A stretch of 64,000 nt of DNA. Origin: Roseateles toxinivorans. GTDB taxonomy: Bacteria > Pseudomonadota > Gammaproteobacteria > Burkholderiales > Burkholderiaceae_C. The DNA lies in assembly GCF_004362525.1 (NCBI RefSeq), contig NZ_SNXS01000003.1, forward strand, positions 778,008 to 842,007, in the 5' to 3' direction. Under the pieces are notes generated by a model. The model did no database searches. It was not told where the DNA came from and saw only the letters and a program-made list of their open reading frames with translations. The position numbers and the translations under genes were made by a program. Below are positions 44,210 through 55,600 of the stretch, piece by piece. How positions within the stretch are numbered: position 1 is the stretch's first letter; the number at the start of each line of letters is the position of its first letter.

Positions 44210-45929
44210 TGCGTGCTCCAGAGGATTCGACCAGGGTCGCGGGGTCGGGTCTTGCGACCACGCGGCGGGTGATCTGCGGCATCACCTCGGCGGTGGGGCC
44301 GTAGTTGGCGATCTGGCCGTTCAGCATCACCAGCAGGAAGTCGGTGCCGCCCAGCAGGGCCGGCCGGTGGGCGATGACGATGACGGTGCTGCCCAGCGCA
44401 CGCAGCTGCTCCATCGCCTGGCGCACGGCGTTCTCGCCCTCGGCGTCGAGGTTGGAGGTGGGTTCGTCCAGCACGACCAGCGGCGGTGTGCGGTAAAAGG
44501 CTCGGGCCAAGCCGACGCGCTGGCGCTGGCCGCCGGACAGATTGGCACCGGCCGCGCCGATCTGGGTTTCATAACCCTGGGGCAGGGCCAGAATCATAGT
44601 GTGGGCACCGGCCAGCTGCGCGGCCTCGACCACCTTCTCCGGGTCGACGGCGCCGAAGCGGGCGATATTGTCGGCCACGGTGCCAGGGAACAGCTCGATG
44701 TCCTGCGGCAGATAGCCGATGTGCGGGCCGACGTCATCGCGCCGCCAGTCGGCGATATTGACGCCGTCCAGCCGCACCACGCCGACGGCCGGGCGCCAGA
44801 CGCCGACGGCCAGCCGGGCCAGCGTCGACTTGCCGGCTGCGCTGGGGCCGGTGATGCCCAGGCACTTGCCGGCCTCAAGCTTGAAGCGCAGGTCCTGCAC
44901 CGTCAGCCGCCGCGCCTCGGGCGGGCCGCCCGACACGCCATCGAACAGCAGCAGGCCGGCCGGCTTTGGCAGGGGCATGGCCTCGGGTTCGGGCTTCTGG
45001 CCGGCCACGTCCCTGGACAGGCGGCGGTAGGCCTCCCGGGCCTGCAGAAAGCCGCGCCAGCCGGCGATCGCCGCCTCGATAGGCTGAAGGCCGCGGCCCA
45101 TGATGATGGAGGCGGCAATCATCACCCCGGCCGAACTCTGCTGCTGTATCACCAGCCAGGCGCCGACGCCCAGGATGGCGATCTGCAGGAACAGGCGCAC
45201 CGCCTTGGCCACGGCCGCCACATTGCCGGCACGGTCGCTGGCCACGCCCTGCAGGCCGATGCCGAAGTCATGCCGCTCGCGCCACAGCCGGGTCAGGGCG
45301 GGCAGCATGCCCATCGCCTTGATGACCTCGGCATTGCGCGCCGACACCTCGGCGAACTGGGTGCTGGCCGACATCTCCTTGCCCGCCTCGGCCAGCGGCG
45401 CGCGCGTGCTGCGCTCGTTCCAAAGGCCCAGCAGGAACAGCACGATGCCGCCGATCAGCGCCACATGGCCCAGCCAGGGATGGAGCAGATAGACCAGCCC
45501 GATATAGATCGGCGACCAGGGAGCGTCGAGCAGGCTCAGCATCGTGGCGCCGGTGGCAAAGCCGCGCACATTGTCGAGGTCGCGCAGCGACTGGCCGCTG
45601 CGCCCGGCCGCCAGCGTGCCCGAGAACACCAGGCCGGACAGCTGGGCGTCCAGCCGAGCGCCCAGGCGCACCAGCAGGCGCGAGCGCACCACCTCCAGCG
45701 CCGCCAGCGTGGCCAGGCAGGCGGCGGCGAACAGCGTCAGGTAGAGCAGGGTGGCGCCGCTGCGCGAGGCCAGCACGCGGTCATAGACCTGCAGCATGTA
45801 GACCGAGGAGGTCAGGGCCAGCAGGTTGATGAAGAAGCTGAAGAAGGCCACCTGCCTGAGCGTGGCCGAGGTGACCTGCACCGCCCGGCCCAGCGGCGTG
45901 TCCAGCGGGGGGCGTTCAAATCCGAACAT
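44202..45929 (-). CDS. type I secretion ABC transporter (PrtD family)
   Basis: 575 residues: a membrane domain (about 20-300) and an ATPase. Walker A is GPSAAGKST, the signature is LSGGQRQRVGLA, Walker B is LVVLDEPTSN, and an H-loop is in VIAHRP. There is no N-terminal C39-like extension, so it belongs to the PrtD/AprD group. It powers one-step export of C-terminally tagged proteins. It heads the secretion pair, downstream of the giant protein and PEP-CTERM genes. Confidence 0.94.
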   Translation of the reverse strand: MFGFERPPLDTPLGRAVQVTSATLRQVAFFSFFINLLALTSSVYMLQVYDRVLASRSGATLLYLTLFAAACLATLAALEVVRSRLLVRLGARLDAQLSGLVFSGTLAAGRSGQSLRDLDNVRGFATGATMLSLLDAPWSPIYIGLVYLLHPWLGHVALIGGIVLFLLGLWNERSTRAPLAEAGKEMSASTQFAEVSARNAEVIKAMGMLPALTRLWRERHDFGIGLQGVASDRAGNVAAVAKAVRLFLQIAILGVGAWLVIQQQSSAGVMIAASIIMGRGLQPIEAAIAGWRGFLQAREAYRRLSRDVAGQKPEPEAMPLPKPAGLLLFDGVSGGPPEARRLTVQDLRFKLEAGKCLGITGPSAAGKSTLARLAVGVWRPAVGVVRLDGVNIADWRRDDVGPHIGYLPQDIELFPGTVADNIARFGAVDPEKVVEAAQLAGAHTMILALPQGYETQIGAAGANLSGGQRQRVGLARAFYRTPPLVVLDEPTSNLDAEGENAVRQAMEQLRALGSTVIVIAHRPALLGGTDFLLVMLNGQIANYGPTAEVMPQITRRVVARPDPATLVESSGARNG

Positions 45930-46019
45930 GGCGCGGCCGGCGGTCCGGCTGGAGGCTTGCGGGCGGGGTTTCCGACGGTTTGAGCGGGCTCGTGTGGATG
46001 CAGGTGCGGCGCATGCGCT

Positions 46020-46580
46020 TCAGTGTACCGGCCGGCGGCGCAGCACAGGCAACAGTGCCAGACCGCCCAGCATCAGCGCCCAGGTGCCGGGCTCGGGGAC
46101 CAGGGAGCCTTGGAGGCTGAAGGCGACGGGCTCGGCGCTGGAGTCGCTGGTGGTGGCTTGCCAGAACCAGCGCACGTCCTCGCTCTTGTTCCAGATGGCA
46201 ATCTTAGTGGCGGTCAAGGGACTGTCGGGGACATCAAGCACGTACTGCGTAATGCCATTACCGGCCGAACTGGTGGTCAGGATACCGGACAGAGGGGTCG
46301 CACTGCCATCAAGGAAGACCTCGATGCTGCTGTCGCTGCTGCCGAAATTGTAGTAACCCCACCAAACGACCTTGTCGAGAATTGCATTGGCCACCGGCGT
46401 GAATGTCTGCTCATACGCGAAGGCAGTATTGAAGTCGGACTCGATGCCATTGATGCCGCCCAGGTATGGCGTGAAATCTCCATTGACCAGTTCTGCCGCG
46501 TGGCTGCAAAGCGCCGCGCCTGACAGTACAGCTGTGACTACGAACTTGGATGCGGTCTTGCAAAGTGTGGCGTACATCAT
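46020..46580 (-). CDS. PEP-CTERM sorting-domain protein
   Basis: 186 residues: signal peptide (about 1-28, CSHAAE), a beta-rich domain with SSIEVFLDGSATPLSG, and a C-terminal VPEPGTWALMLGGLALLPV then RRR. This is a PEP-CTERM tag (about 161-186) recognised by exosortase, which is not in the window. GGGAG precedes the start. It lies between the giant protein and its presumed exporter; PEP-CTERM proteins go to the outer surface or matrix, so it may act with it. Confidence 0.9.
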   Translation of the reverse strand: MMYATLCKTASKFVVTAVLSGAALCSHAAELVNGDFTPYLGGINGIESDFNTAFAYEQTFTPVANAILDKVVWWGYYNFGSSDSSIEVFLDGSATPLSGILTTSSAGNGITQYVLDVPDSPLTATKIAIWNKSEDVRWFWQATTSDSSAEPVAFSLQGSLVPEPGTWALMLGGLALLPVLRRRPVH

Positions 46581-46671
46581 GGACTCCCGGTTGGGCGGTA
46601 AAACGTGATTAATTGAATTGGAAATCGCTTGTACTGGGTGGGGTTAAGGGCTATCCCTAGGACCCCCCGAT

Positions 46672-49600
46672 TCATGGGAGTACCTCGATCAGTGGCACGC
46701 CGACCGGAGCGAACTGGAACTCGATCCAGTCCACCAGGAAGTCGCTACCGTGCTGCACGCCGTTGGCATCGGTATAGACAGTCGAGCCGAGGCCATTGAC
46801 CGGATTCACATAGCCGCCGAAGTTGAACTCGGTGCCGTGATAGCCGCCGGCCATCAACTCCACCGCGACGAAGCCGGCGGCTGCCGACAGCGTGACTTGC
46901 CTGGTGCCGCTGGCGCTGTTGGCTGCAAACGTCGTCTCGCCAACGACCTGTCCGTTGCCATCCAGCAGGCGCAGCAGGCCGCCCTCGGTGAACACGGTGC
47001 CGTCGTCATTGATGAAGAAGCGCGACAGGTTCATCGTCACCTGTGTGGCTTCCTGATCCAGTGTGAAGCGCAGGCCTTCCTTGCCATCGACCTCCTGCCG
47101 CACGCTGCTGGTCAGCACCGATTGACCGCTAACGCCAAGATCTCCGGCGAACACGTCCAAACCAGGCAGGGTTTGCGGGCTTGCTCCGGTCAGGGAGATG
47201 GTGCTCCAGGCCTCGGCTCCATTGGTGATATCTGCCTTGTGACTGAGTGCAATGTCGGCATGGGTCCAGGCTTGTTGCCACTGGCCGCCCGCACCGGTCT
47301 CGCGCGTCGGCGCATTGCCAATCCGCACCGTCTGCGCCTGTCCGCCGCCCACCGCCACCTGCACGCTGCCCGCATTGGCCCAGGTGCCGTCTTCGTCGAC
47401 CAGACTGACCGAGACCGTGCGGTTGCCCGCCGTGCCGAACACATGGTTGACGTTGCCGCCCGCGCCGACGGTCTGAGTCGTGCCATCACCCCAGTCGATG
47501 ATGTAGCTGCTGACGGTGTCCTGGCCCGGGTCGGTGACCGCGCCGAGGTTAAGAGCATAGGTCTGGCCGGCTGTGGCCGCCGCGGCACCCGTCAGGGCGA
47601 TCGTCGGTGCCACATTGATGACGCTGATGCCCTTGACCTGGTTGGCGGAACCGCCGTCGCCGTCATTGACGGTGACGCTGATATTGCGTGCGGTGCTGTT
47701 GATCGGGCCATCCTGGTCATCCGCAAACACGTGCTGGACATTGCCACCGAGCGCGGCCAGTTCGCCCGCCGTCAGGTTCTGCAGCGCCGAGCCATCACCC
47801 CAGTCGATGCTGTAGCTCAGCGGGTCGGCGGCGCCGGCCGCATCGCTGCCGACAATGCTGAGTGTGTAGCTGCCGCCCTCGTTGAGGCTGTCGGCGCCGG
47901 AGATGTTCAGCAGCGGCGCGACGTTGTTGACGGTGAGGTTCTTCGTGCCCAGCACAAAGGTGCCGTCCTCGTCGGTGGCGCTGACAGTGATCGTCTGCGC
48001 GGTGCCGCCGGGCGCACCATCGGCATAGCTGTGGCTGAAGCTGCCGGCGGCCGCCGCCCATTGCGCGGCGGTGAAGACGTCGGTGGCCCCATCGCCCCAG
48101 GCAATGCTGTAGCTGCTGCGGGTGTCCGTGCCCGGATCATTCACCGCGCCGACATTGAGCGTGTAGAGGCTGGCCTCGTTGACGCTGTCGGCCCCGGTGA
48201 CGGCCGCCGTGGGCGCCACATTGCTGACGGTGATGTCCTTGACCTGGTTGGCCGTGCCGCCATCGCCATCGTTGACGGTGACACTGATGCTGCGCAGGCT
48301 GGCGTTGTTGGCGCCGTCATCATCGTCGGCATAGACGTGCTGGACATTGCCGCCGAGCAGGGCCAACTCGGCCGCCGTCAGGTTCTGCACGGCCGTGCCA
48401 TCGCCCCAGTCGATGCTGTAGCTCAACGGATCGGCGGCGCCGGCAGCATCGCTGCCAGCGATGCTCAGCGTGTAGGTGCCGCCTTCGTTGAGGCCGGCCG
48501 CGCCGGAGATGTTCAAGCTCGGGCCGACGTTGTTGACGGTGATGTTCTTCGTGCCCAGCACAAAGATGCCGTCTTCGTCGCTGGCGCTGACGGTGATGGT
48601 CTGCGTCGTGCCGCCGGCCGCGCCATCGGCGTAGTTGTGGGTGAAGCTGCCGCCGGCCGCCGTCCACTGTGCCGAGGTGAAGTCGCTGGTCGAGCCATCG
48701 CCCCAGTCAATGCTGTAGCCGGTGCGGGTATCAGCACCCGGATCGGTCACCGCACCGACATTGAGCGTGTAGAGGCTGGCTTCGTTGACGCTGTCGGCAC
48801 CGCTGACCACTGCGGAGGGCGCCAGGTTGTCGACATGGACGTTGAAGCTGTCGGTGGCCGATTCGCCTGCCACGTCGGTGATGGTCAGGCTGACCACATG
48901 GTCGGCCACGCCGTCGGCGAAGACATGGCTGAGATCCACGCTGCGCACAGGCGTGCTGCCATTGACGATGGTGCCGTCGCCATAGTCGATGCTGTAGGTC
49001 CAGCCGGGGGCACCGTTGTCATCGCCATCGCCGAAATTGACGGTGCGGGTGAACAGTGCGCCCTCGGCCAGGCTGACATTGCTGCCGGCGTCGAAAGACA
49101 CCGTGGGCGTTGCCGCAACGGCCTCGACGTTCAGGCTGCCGGCATTGGCCCAGCTGCCGTCCTCGTCGACCAGGCCGACGACGATGGTCCGATTGCCCGT
49201 CGTGGCATAGACGTGATTGACGTCACCGCCTGCGGCCACGGCCTCGGTGTTGCCGTCACCCCAGTCGATCAGATAGCTGGTGACGGTGTCGGTGCCCGGG
49301 TCGGCGACCGCGCCGAGGTTCAGCGTGTAGGCCAGGCCGACCTGCACCGTGGCCGCGCCGGACAGCGCGATCGTCGGCGCCACATTGTCGACGCTGATAC
49401 CCTTGACCTGGTTGCTGCTGCCGCCATCGCCATCGTTGGCGGTCACGCTGATATTGCGGGCCGTGCTGTTGACAGGGCCGTCCTGGTCATCGGCGAAGAC
49501 ATGCTGGACATTGCCGCCGAGCAGGGCCAGCTCGGCCGCCGTCAGGTTCTGGACCGCCGAGCCATCACCCCAGTCGATGCTGTAGCTCAGCGGGTCGGCG

Positions 49601-52600
49601 GCGCCGGCCGCGTCGCTGCCGACGATGTTCAGGGTGTAGGTGCCGCCCTCGTCCAAGCTGTCGGCGCCCGAGACATTCAGCACCGGCCCGACGTTGTTGA
49701 CGGTGAGGTTCTTGCTGCCCAGCACAAAGGTGCCGTCCTCGTCGGTCGCGCTGACGGTGATCGTCTGCGCCGTGCCGCCGGCCGCGCCATCGGCATAGCT
49801 GTGGCTGAAGCTGCCGGCCGCCGCCGCCCATTGTGCGGCGGTGAAGTTGCTGGTCGAGCCGTCGCCCCAGTCAATGCTGTAGCCGCTGCGGGTGTCTGTG
49901 CCGGGTTCGCTCACCGGGCCGACATTGAGCGTGTAGAGGCTGGCCTCGTTGACGCTGTCGGCGCCGGTGACGGCCGCCGTGGGCGCCACATTGCTGACAG
50001 TGATGTCCTTGACCTGGTTGGCCGTGCCGCCGTCGCCATCGTTGGCGGTGACGCTGATGGTGCGCAGGCTGGCGTTGTTGGGGCCGTTGTCGTCATCGGC
50101 ATAGACGTGGGCCACATTGCCGCCCAGAACGGCCAGTTCGGCCGCCGTCAGGTTCTGCAGCGCCGAGCCATCGCCCCAGTCGATGCTGTAGGTCAGCGGA
50201 TCGGCCGCACCTGCGACATCGCTGCCGATGATGTTCAGCGTGTACGTACCCCCCTCGTTGAGGCCAGCGGCCCCCGAGATGTTCAGCACCGGGCCGACAT
50301 TGTTGACGGTGATGTTCTTGCTGCCCAGCACGAAAGTGCCGTCTTCATCGGTGGCGTTGACGGTGATGGTCTGGCCCGTGCCACCCGCTGCGCCATCGGC
50401 ATAGGTGTGGGTGAAGACACCCGCCGCCGCCGTCCATTGCGCGACGGTGAAGTTGTCGGTCGCGCCATCGCCCCAGGCGATGCTGTAGCCGGTGCGGGTG
50501 TCGGGGCCGGGGTCGGCGACGGCGCCGACGTTCAGCGTGTAGACGCTGGCTTCGTTGACGCTGTCCGCCCCGGTCACCGGGGCCGTCGGTGCGACGTTGA
50601 GGACGGCGATGTTCTTGACCTGGCTGGTGGAGCCGCCGTCGCCATCATTGACAGTGACACTGATGCTGCGCGCGCTCGCATTGTCGGGCCCATCGTTGTC
50701 ATCGGCGAACACATGGTTCACATTGCCGCCCAGTGCTGCCAGCTGCCCGGCCGTCAGATTCTGTACCGGGGAGCCATCGCCCCAATCGATGCTGTAGCTC
50801 AGCGGATCACCGGCCCCACCGGCGTCGGTGGCGGCGATGTTCAGCGTGTAGCCGCTGGCCTCGTTGCTGTTGTCGGCACCTGTCAGCGTCAGGGTCGGGG
50901 CCAGATTGCCCACGGTCACGCTCTTGGTACCCGCCGTGTGCGTGCCGTCCTCGTCCAGCACCTGCAGCACGATGGTGCGCAGGGTGCCGCCATTGCCGCC
51001 GTCGGCGAACACATGGTTGACGACGCCGCCACCGGCCAGCAGGGCCGCGAACTCGGCCGGCGTGTACTCCTGCACGGCGCTGCCGTCGCCCCAGTTGAGG
51101 CGGAACAGGGTGGCCGTGTCGGTGCCCGGGTCGGTCAGGGCGCCCAGGGTCAGGGCATAGCTACTGCCTTCATCGGACGTGTTGGCGCCGCTGAGAGGCA
51201 CAACCGGGACCACATTGAGCACGGTCAGGTTGTGCTGGCCGGCAACCAGGAAGGTGCCGTCCTCGTTGACCAGGTCCACCGTCACCGAGCGCGGCGTGCC
51301 ACCGATATTGCCGTCGGCATAGACGTGGCTGAACTGGCGATTGGCCGGCATGTCGGCGGCGGCGACGATCACGGTGCTGCCGTCGCCCCAGTGGATGCGG
51401 TACTCGCTGACCACATCGGTGCCGCTGTCGTTCACACCGCCCAGCGTGATCAGGTAGTTGGAGCCCTCGCTGACCGAGCCGGCACCGAATACGCTGAGCG
51501 TCGGCGCCACATCGTTGACGGTGACGAGGAACTTGTCATTGCCCTGCTGGGCGCCCGAGTCGTCGACCGTGACGCTGACCTCGAACGGGGTGACCCGGTT
51601 GTCGGTGAAGTAGTGGCCGATATTGAAGCTGGTGGCCGCGCCGCTGATGCCGAACACCTGCGGTGCGCTGCCATCGCCCCAGTCCACCGTCACGGTGCGG
51701 CCGACCGGGTCCTGGTCGGTCGGATCGGTGAAGTTGATGGTGCGCGAGAAGAACACGCCCTCCTGGGCCGTCGTATCGGCGCCGGCATCGACGGTGATGA
51801 CCTCGGCCGGCGCACTGACGGTGACGTTGCGCGTGCCGGCATTCGGGAAGTTGCCGTCTTCGTCGGTGACGCCGACGACGATGGCAAAGCTGCCCGGCGT
51901 CGCATAGGTGTGGGTGAGCTGCCGATTGCCTGGCAGGTCGGCCACATTGACGAGCTGGGGCGGCGTGCCGTCGCCCCAGTCGATGGAGTAGCTGGTCTCG
52001 GTGTCTGCGCCGGGGTCAATCACGCCACCCAGCTGCAGTGTGTAGACCTGGCCGCTCTCGACGGTGTTGTCGCCGAACAGGTTCAGCGTCGGGGCCACAT
52101 TGGCCACCACCACCTGGAAGGTGTCGGTCTCCACGCTGTTGGGCTGGCCCTGCTGGTCATCGGCCGTGAGGGTGACGGTATAGGTGTCGTTGTCCGGCAG
52201 GTTCAGATTGAAGCTGGGCGTGGCGCTGCCGGTGCTGAACTGGTAGCTGCCGGTCTGACCGAGGTTGCCGACCCAGCTGACGGTGATCTGGTGCGTGTCG
52301 GTCGGATCAGGGTCGCTGAGGGTGAAGCCGCGCGAGAAGTTCGTGCCCTCGTTGGCCGTGCCATCGACACCCGCTTCCAGGCCGGGCCCGTCATTGACAT
52401 TGGTAAGGGTGATGTTGGTGAATACCGAGCCGCTGGCAAACACATTGCCATCGCTGCCGGTCCAGCGGAACTGGTCCGGGCCGTAGAAGTTGAGGTTGCC
52501 CTTGTAGATCAACAGGCCGGCGGCAAGGTCGGCGGCACTGATCTCCTGGCCGGGCAGCACGTCTGCGCCATTGAACTTCAGCGTGCCCGAGGCCGGCAGC

Positions 52601-55600
52601 GTGATCAGCTTGATCGCGGCCAGGGTCTGGCCCTCGGCATCGCTGAAGCCGCTGGCGAACAGGGCCTCGGTCAGCACGATGTCGGTGTCTTCCGGGCCGT
52701 TGACCACCACGTCCTGCACATTGGGTGCGGTATTGGCAAAGCGCTGCAGGCGAATGTCCCAGGTGTCGTTGCCGCCATTGGCGGCCTGCAGATAGCCGTG
52801 ATAGACGACGACGAAGCCGCCATCGGGCATCTCGACGATGTCCGGACCGCCCTTGGGGTCGTAGTAGGCGTTGGCATTGACGGCCAGCTGGCTGTCCACC
52901 TGCCGGCCGGTGGAGTCGAACTGCTGCAGCCAGAGGTCGTCGCCATCGGTCCAGCTGACGACGAAGCCGCCGTTCACCAGCGATGCCACGGTGGGCTCGC
53001 TCTGGTTGCCGCTGACCAGGTAGTTGACGCGGAACTCGCCGCCGACGGCTGTGCCGGTGGCGTCAAAGCGCTGGCCGTAGATGCCGCCGCTCGAGGTGTC
53101 CTGGCCTTCCGAGCGCCAGATCACCACATAGCCGCCATCCTTCAGCGCCGCCACCGACGGCGTGCTCTGGTTGCTTTCAATATAGGTGTTGAGGCGCTGC
53201 TCGCTGCCGTCGGGGCTGCCATCGATATTGAAGCGCTGGGCATAGATGCCACCGCTGCTGCCGTCCTGGCCCTCGGAGCGCCAGGTGACGACGAAGCGTC
53301 CGTCTTCCAGCAACGCAATCGAGGGCTCGCTCTGCGCGGTGAACTGGGTGGCCGTGATCGGCGTGTTGGCACGTATTTCACCGCCCAGCTTGGCGCCGCT
53401 GGCGTCGTAGCGCTGGAAGAAGGTGTCGTAGTACTGGCCGTCGCGCTGGTTATCGGAGTACCAGGCGACGATGAAGCCGCCGGTGCTGCTTTGGGTCACC
53501 GCGGGCTGGTACTGGCTGCCGACGGTCGTGGTATTGACCCGGGATTCGATGCCGTCCTTCGTGCCATCGGCGGCGAAGACTTGCATATAGACGCCGGAGC
53601 CCGAGCCATCTCCGTTGTCGGAGCGCCAGACGACGGCGAACTTGCCGTCGGCTAGAGCCACCGCGCCGGGTTCGTACTGGGCGCCGCTGGTCGCCGTGTT
53701 GACCAGGAACTGCGCTCCGACCTTGTTGTCGACAGAGTCATAGCGCTGCCCGTAGACGCCATAGCTGCTGCCATCGGCGCCCGAGTCGTCGCGCCACACC
53801 ACCACATAACCGTTGTCCGACAGTCGGGCGATCGAGGGTGTGTACTGTTGGCCGGCTATTGCCGTATTGACGGTCTGCTGCACGCCCAGCGGCACGGCGC
53901 CGTCGGACTGCGGCGTGATGTTGATGGTCACGGCCTGCGGGGCGGTGACACCGCCGTCGCCGTCCGAGATGCGCACCGAGATCGTACGGCTCGGCTCGGG
54001 ATTGGACAGGAAGTTCTGGTAGGTCAGGTTCTCGACCAGGGCTTCCACCGCCACGGGTGTGGCATTGGCGTTGAACAGCACCGTCAAGGCGCCGCCGTTG
54101 ACGCCATTGGCGATCAGGGTGCCAATGACCGTGCCCTCGTAGCTGACGTTGGCGCCCGAGATGCCAATCTGCGCTGTGCCCGTGCCCTGGTTGCGTATGC
54201 CCAATTGATCCTGGGCATTGATGCCAGGGATGCCGAACTGGTTCGGGTTGCCATAGGGGGTGACGTAGCTGACGTCCAGGCGACCGCCGGCAAAATTTGT
54301 CGAGTCGCTGTCGAACAGGCCCACGCCCGGGTCTATGCGTTGCGGCCCGAGATTGAGATCGTTTTCGAGGAAGGTGACCGTGGTCGCCAGGTCCACCAGC
54401 ACCGGCGCCGATTGGCGCGGGAAGTCGGCCGGGTTGCCGACCAGGCGCTGGAAGATGCCCGAGCCGTCGCCATCAGTATTGCCCTGCCAGGCCACCACGA
54501 AGGCGCCATTGGCCAGTGCGGTGACGTTCTGGCCGGTGTTGCTGGTCGTGTTGTCGAGGCGGGTTTCGCCGTCCACGCGGTTGCCGGCGGCGTCGAACTG
54601 CTGGGCCAGCACATCATACTGGCCAGTCTGGCTGTTGTAGCCGTGCCAGGTGACCACAAAGCCGCCGTTGGACAGCGTGGCCACGGCCGGTTCGTACTGG
54701 TAGTGGTAGGTGCTCTCGTTGATGCGGAACTCGGCCGAGCTCGGGTTGCCGCTGGCGTCATAGAGGCGGCCATAGATGCCGTCGGCACTGCCATCCTGCT
54801 CGCGCGATGTCCAGACGGCCACAAAGCCTGTGCCATGACGGGCCAGCTGCACGTCGTACTGGTAGTTCTCGGTGGTGGTGTTGAGGCGGAACTCGCCGCC
54901 CACGGCCACACCGCTGCTGCTGAAGCGCTGGGCGTAGACGCCGGACAGCGAGCCGTCCTGTGCGGAGTCGGCCCGCCAGGCGACGACGATGTCGCCGCCG
55001 CTGAGCTGCACGATGTTCGGCTCGTACTGGGCCGAATTCTCGAAGCCGGTGCTGGTGTTGGCCCGCACTTCGCTGCCCACGGCGGTGCCAGCGGCATTGA
55101 AACGCTGGAAGAACACATCGTAGTAGCGGCCATCACGGATGCCGTCCGAATACCAGGCGACGGCAAAGCCGCCATCGTTCAAGGCGGTGATGTTCGGCTG
55201 ATACTGGCTGCCATTGGTGCTGGTGTTGACCAGCAGTTCGGCACCGGCGCGGGCGCCGCCGGCATCGAACACCTGGGCGATCACGGCCGAGCCGGAGCCA
55301 TCCCGGCTGTCGCTGCGGAAGGCGACGACAAAGCCGCCACCGGCCAGGCCGGTGACCGTCGGTTCGTACTGGCTGTAGGGCGTGTAGTCGCTGACGCGGA
55401 ACTCATTACCGACCGGTGTGCCCAGCGCGTCGTAGCGCTGGCCGAACACACCGTCACTCCAACCGTCCTGGCCCTCCGACTCCCAGACGATCACATAGCC
55501 GCCATCGGCGAGCCGGGCCACATCGGGTTGCTGCTGCGCGTTGACCGCATAGGTGTTGACGCGCTCGGGCAGGAACAGCGGCGCCGGGCCGTCGGCCTCG

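Noticed and set aside
46609..46671. Short inverted repeat between the giant gene and the PEP-CTERM gene
   Set aside because: Only a 4-base stem without a T-run; too weak to call a terminator.
46750..53655. A 2,301-codon open frame antisense to the giant gene, with further 1,183- and 1,478-codon antisense frames at 53848-57399 and 58567-63003
   Set aside because: These are open because the sense strand is a GC-rich repeat array with biased codons. Products are low-complexity His/Arg/Gly/Ala-rich sequence with no family, and the sense reading is clearly structured.
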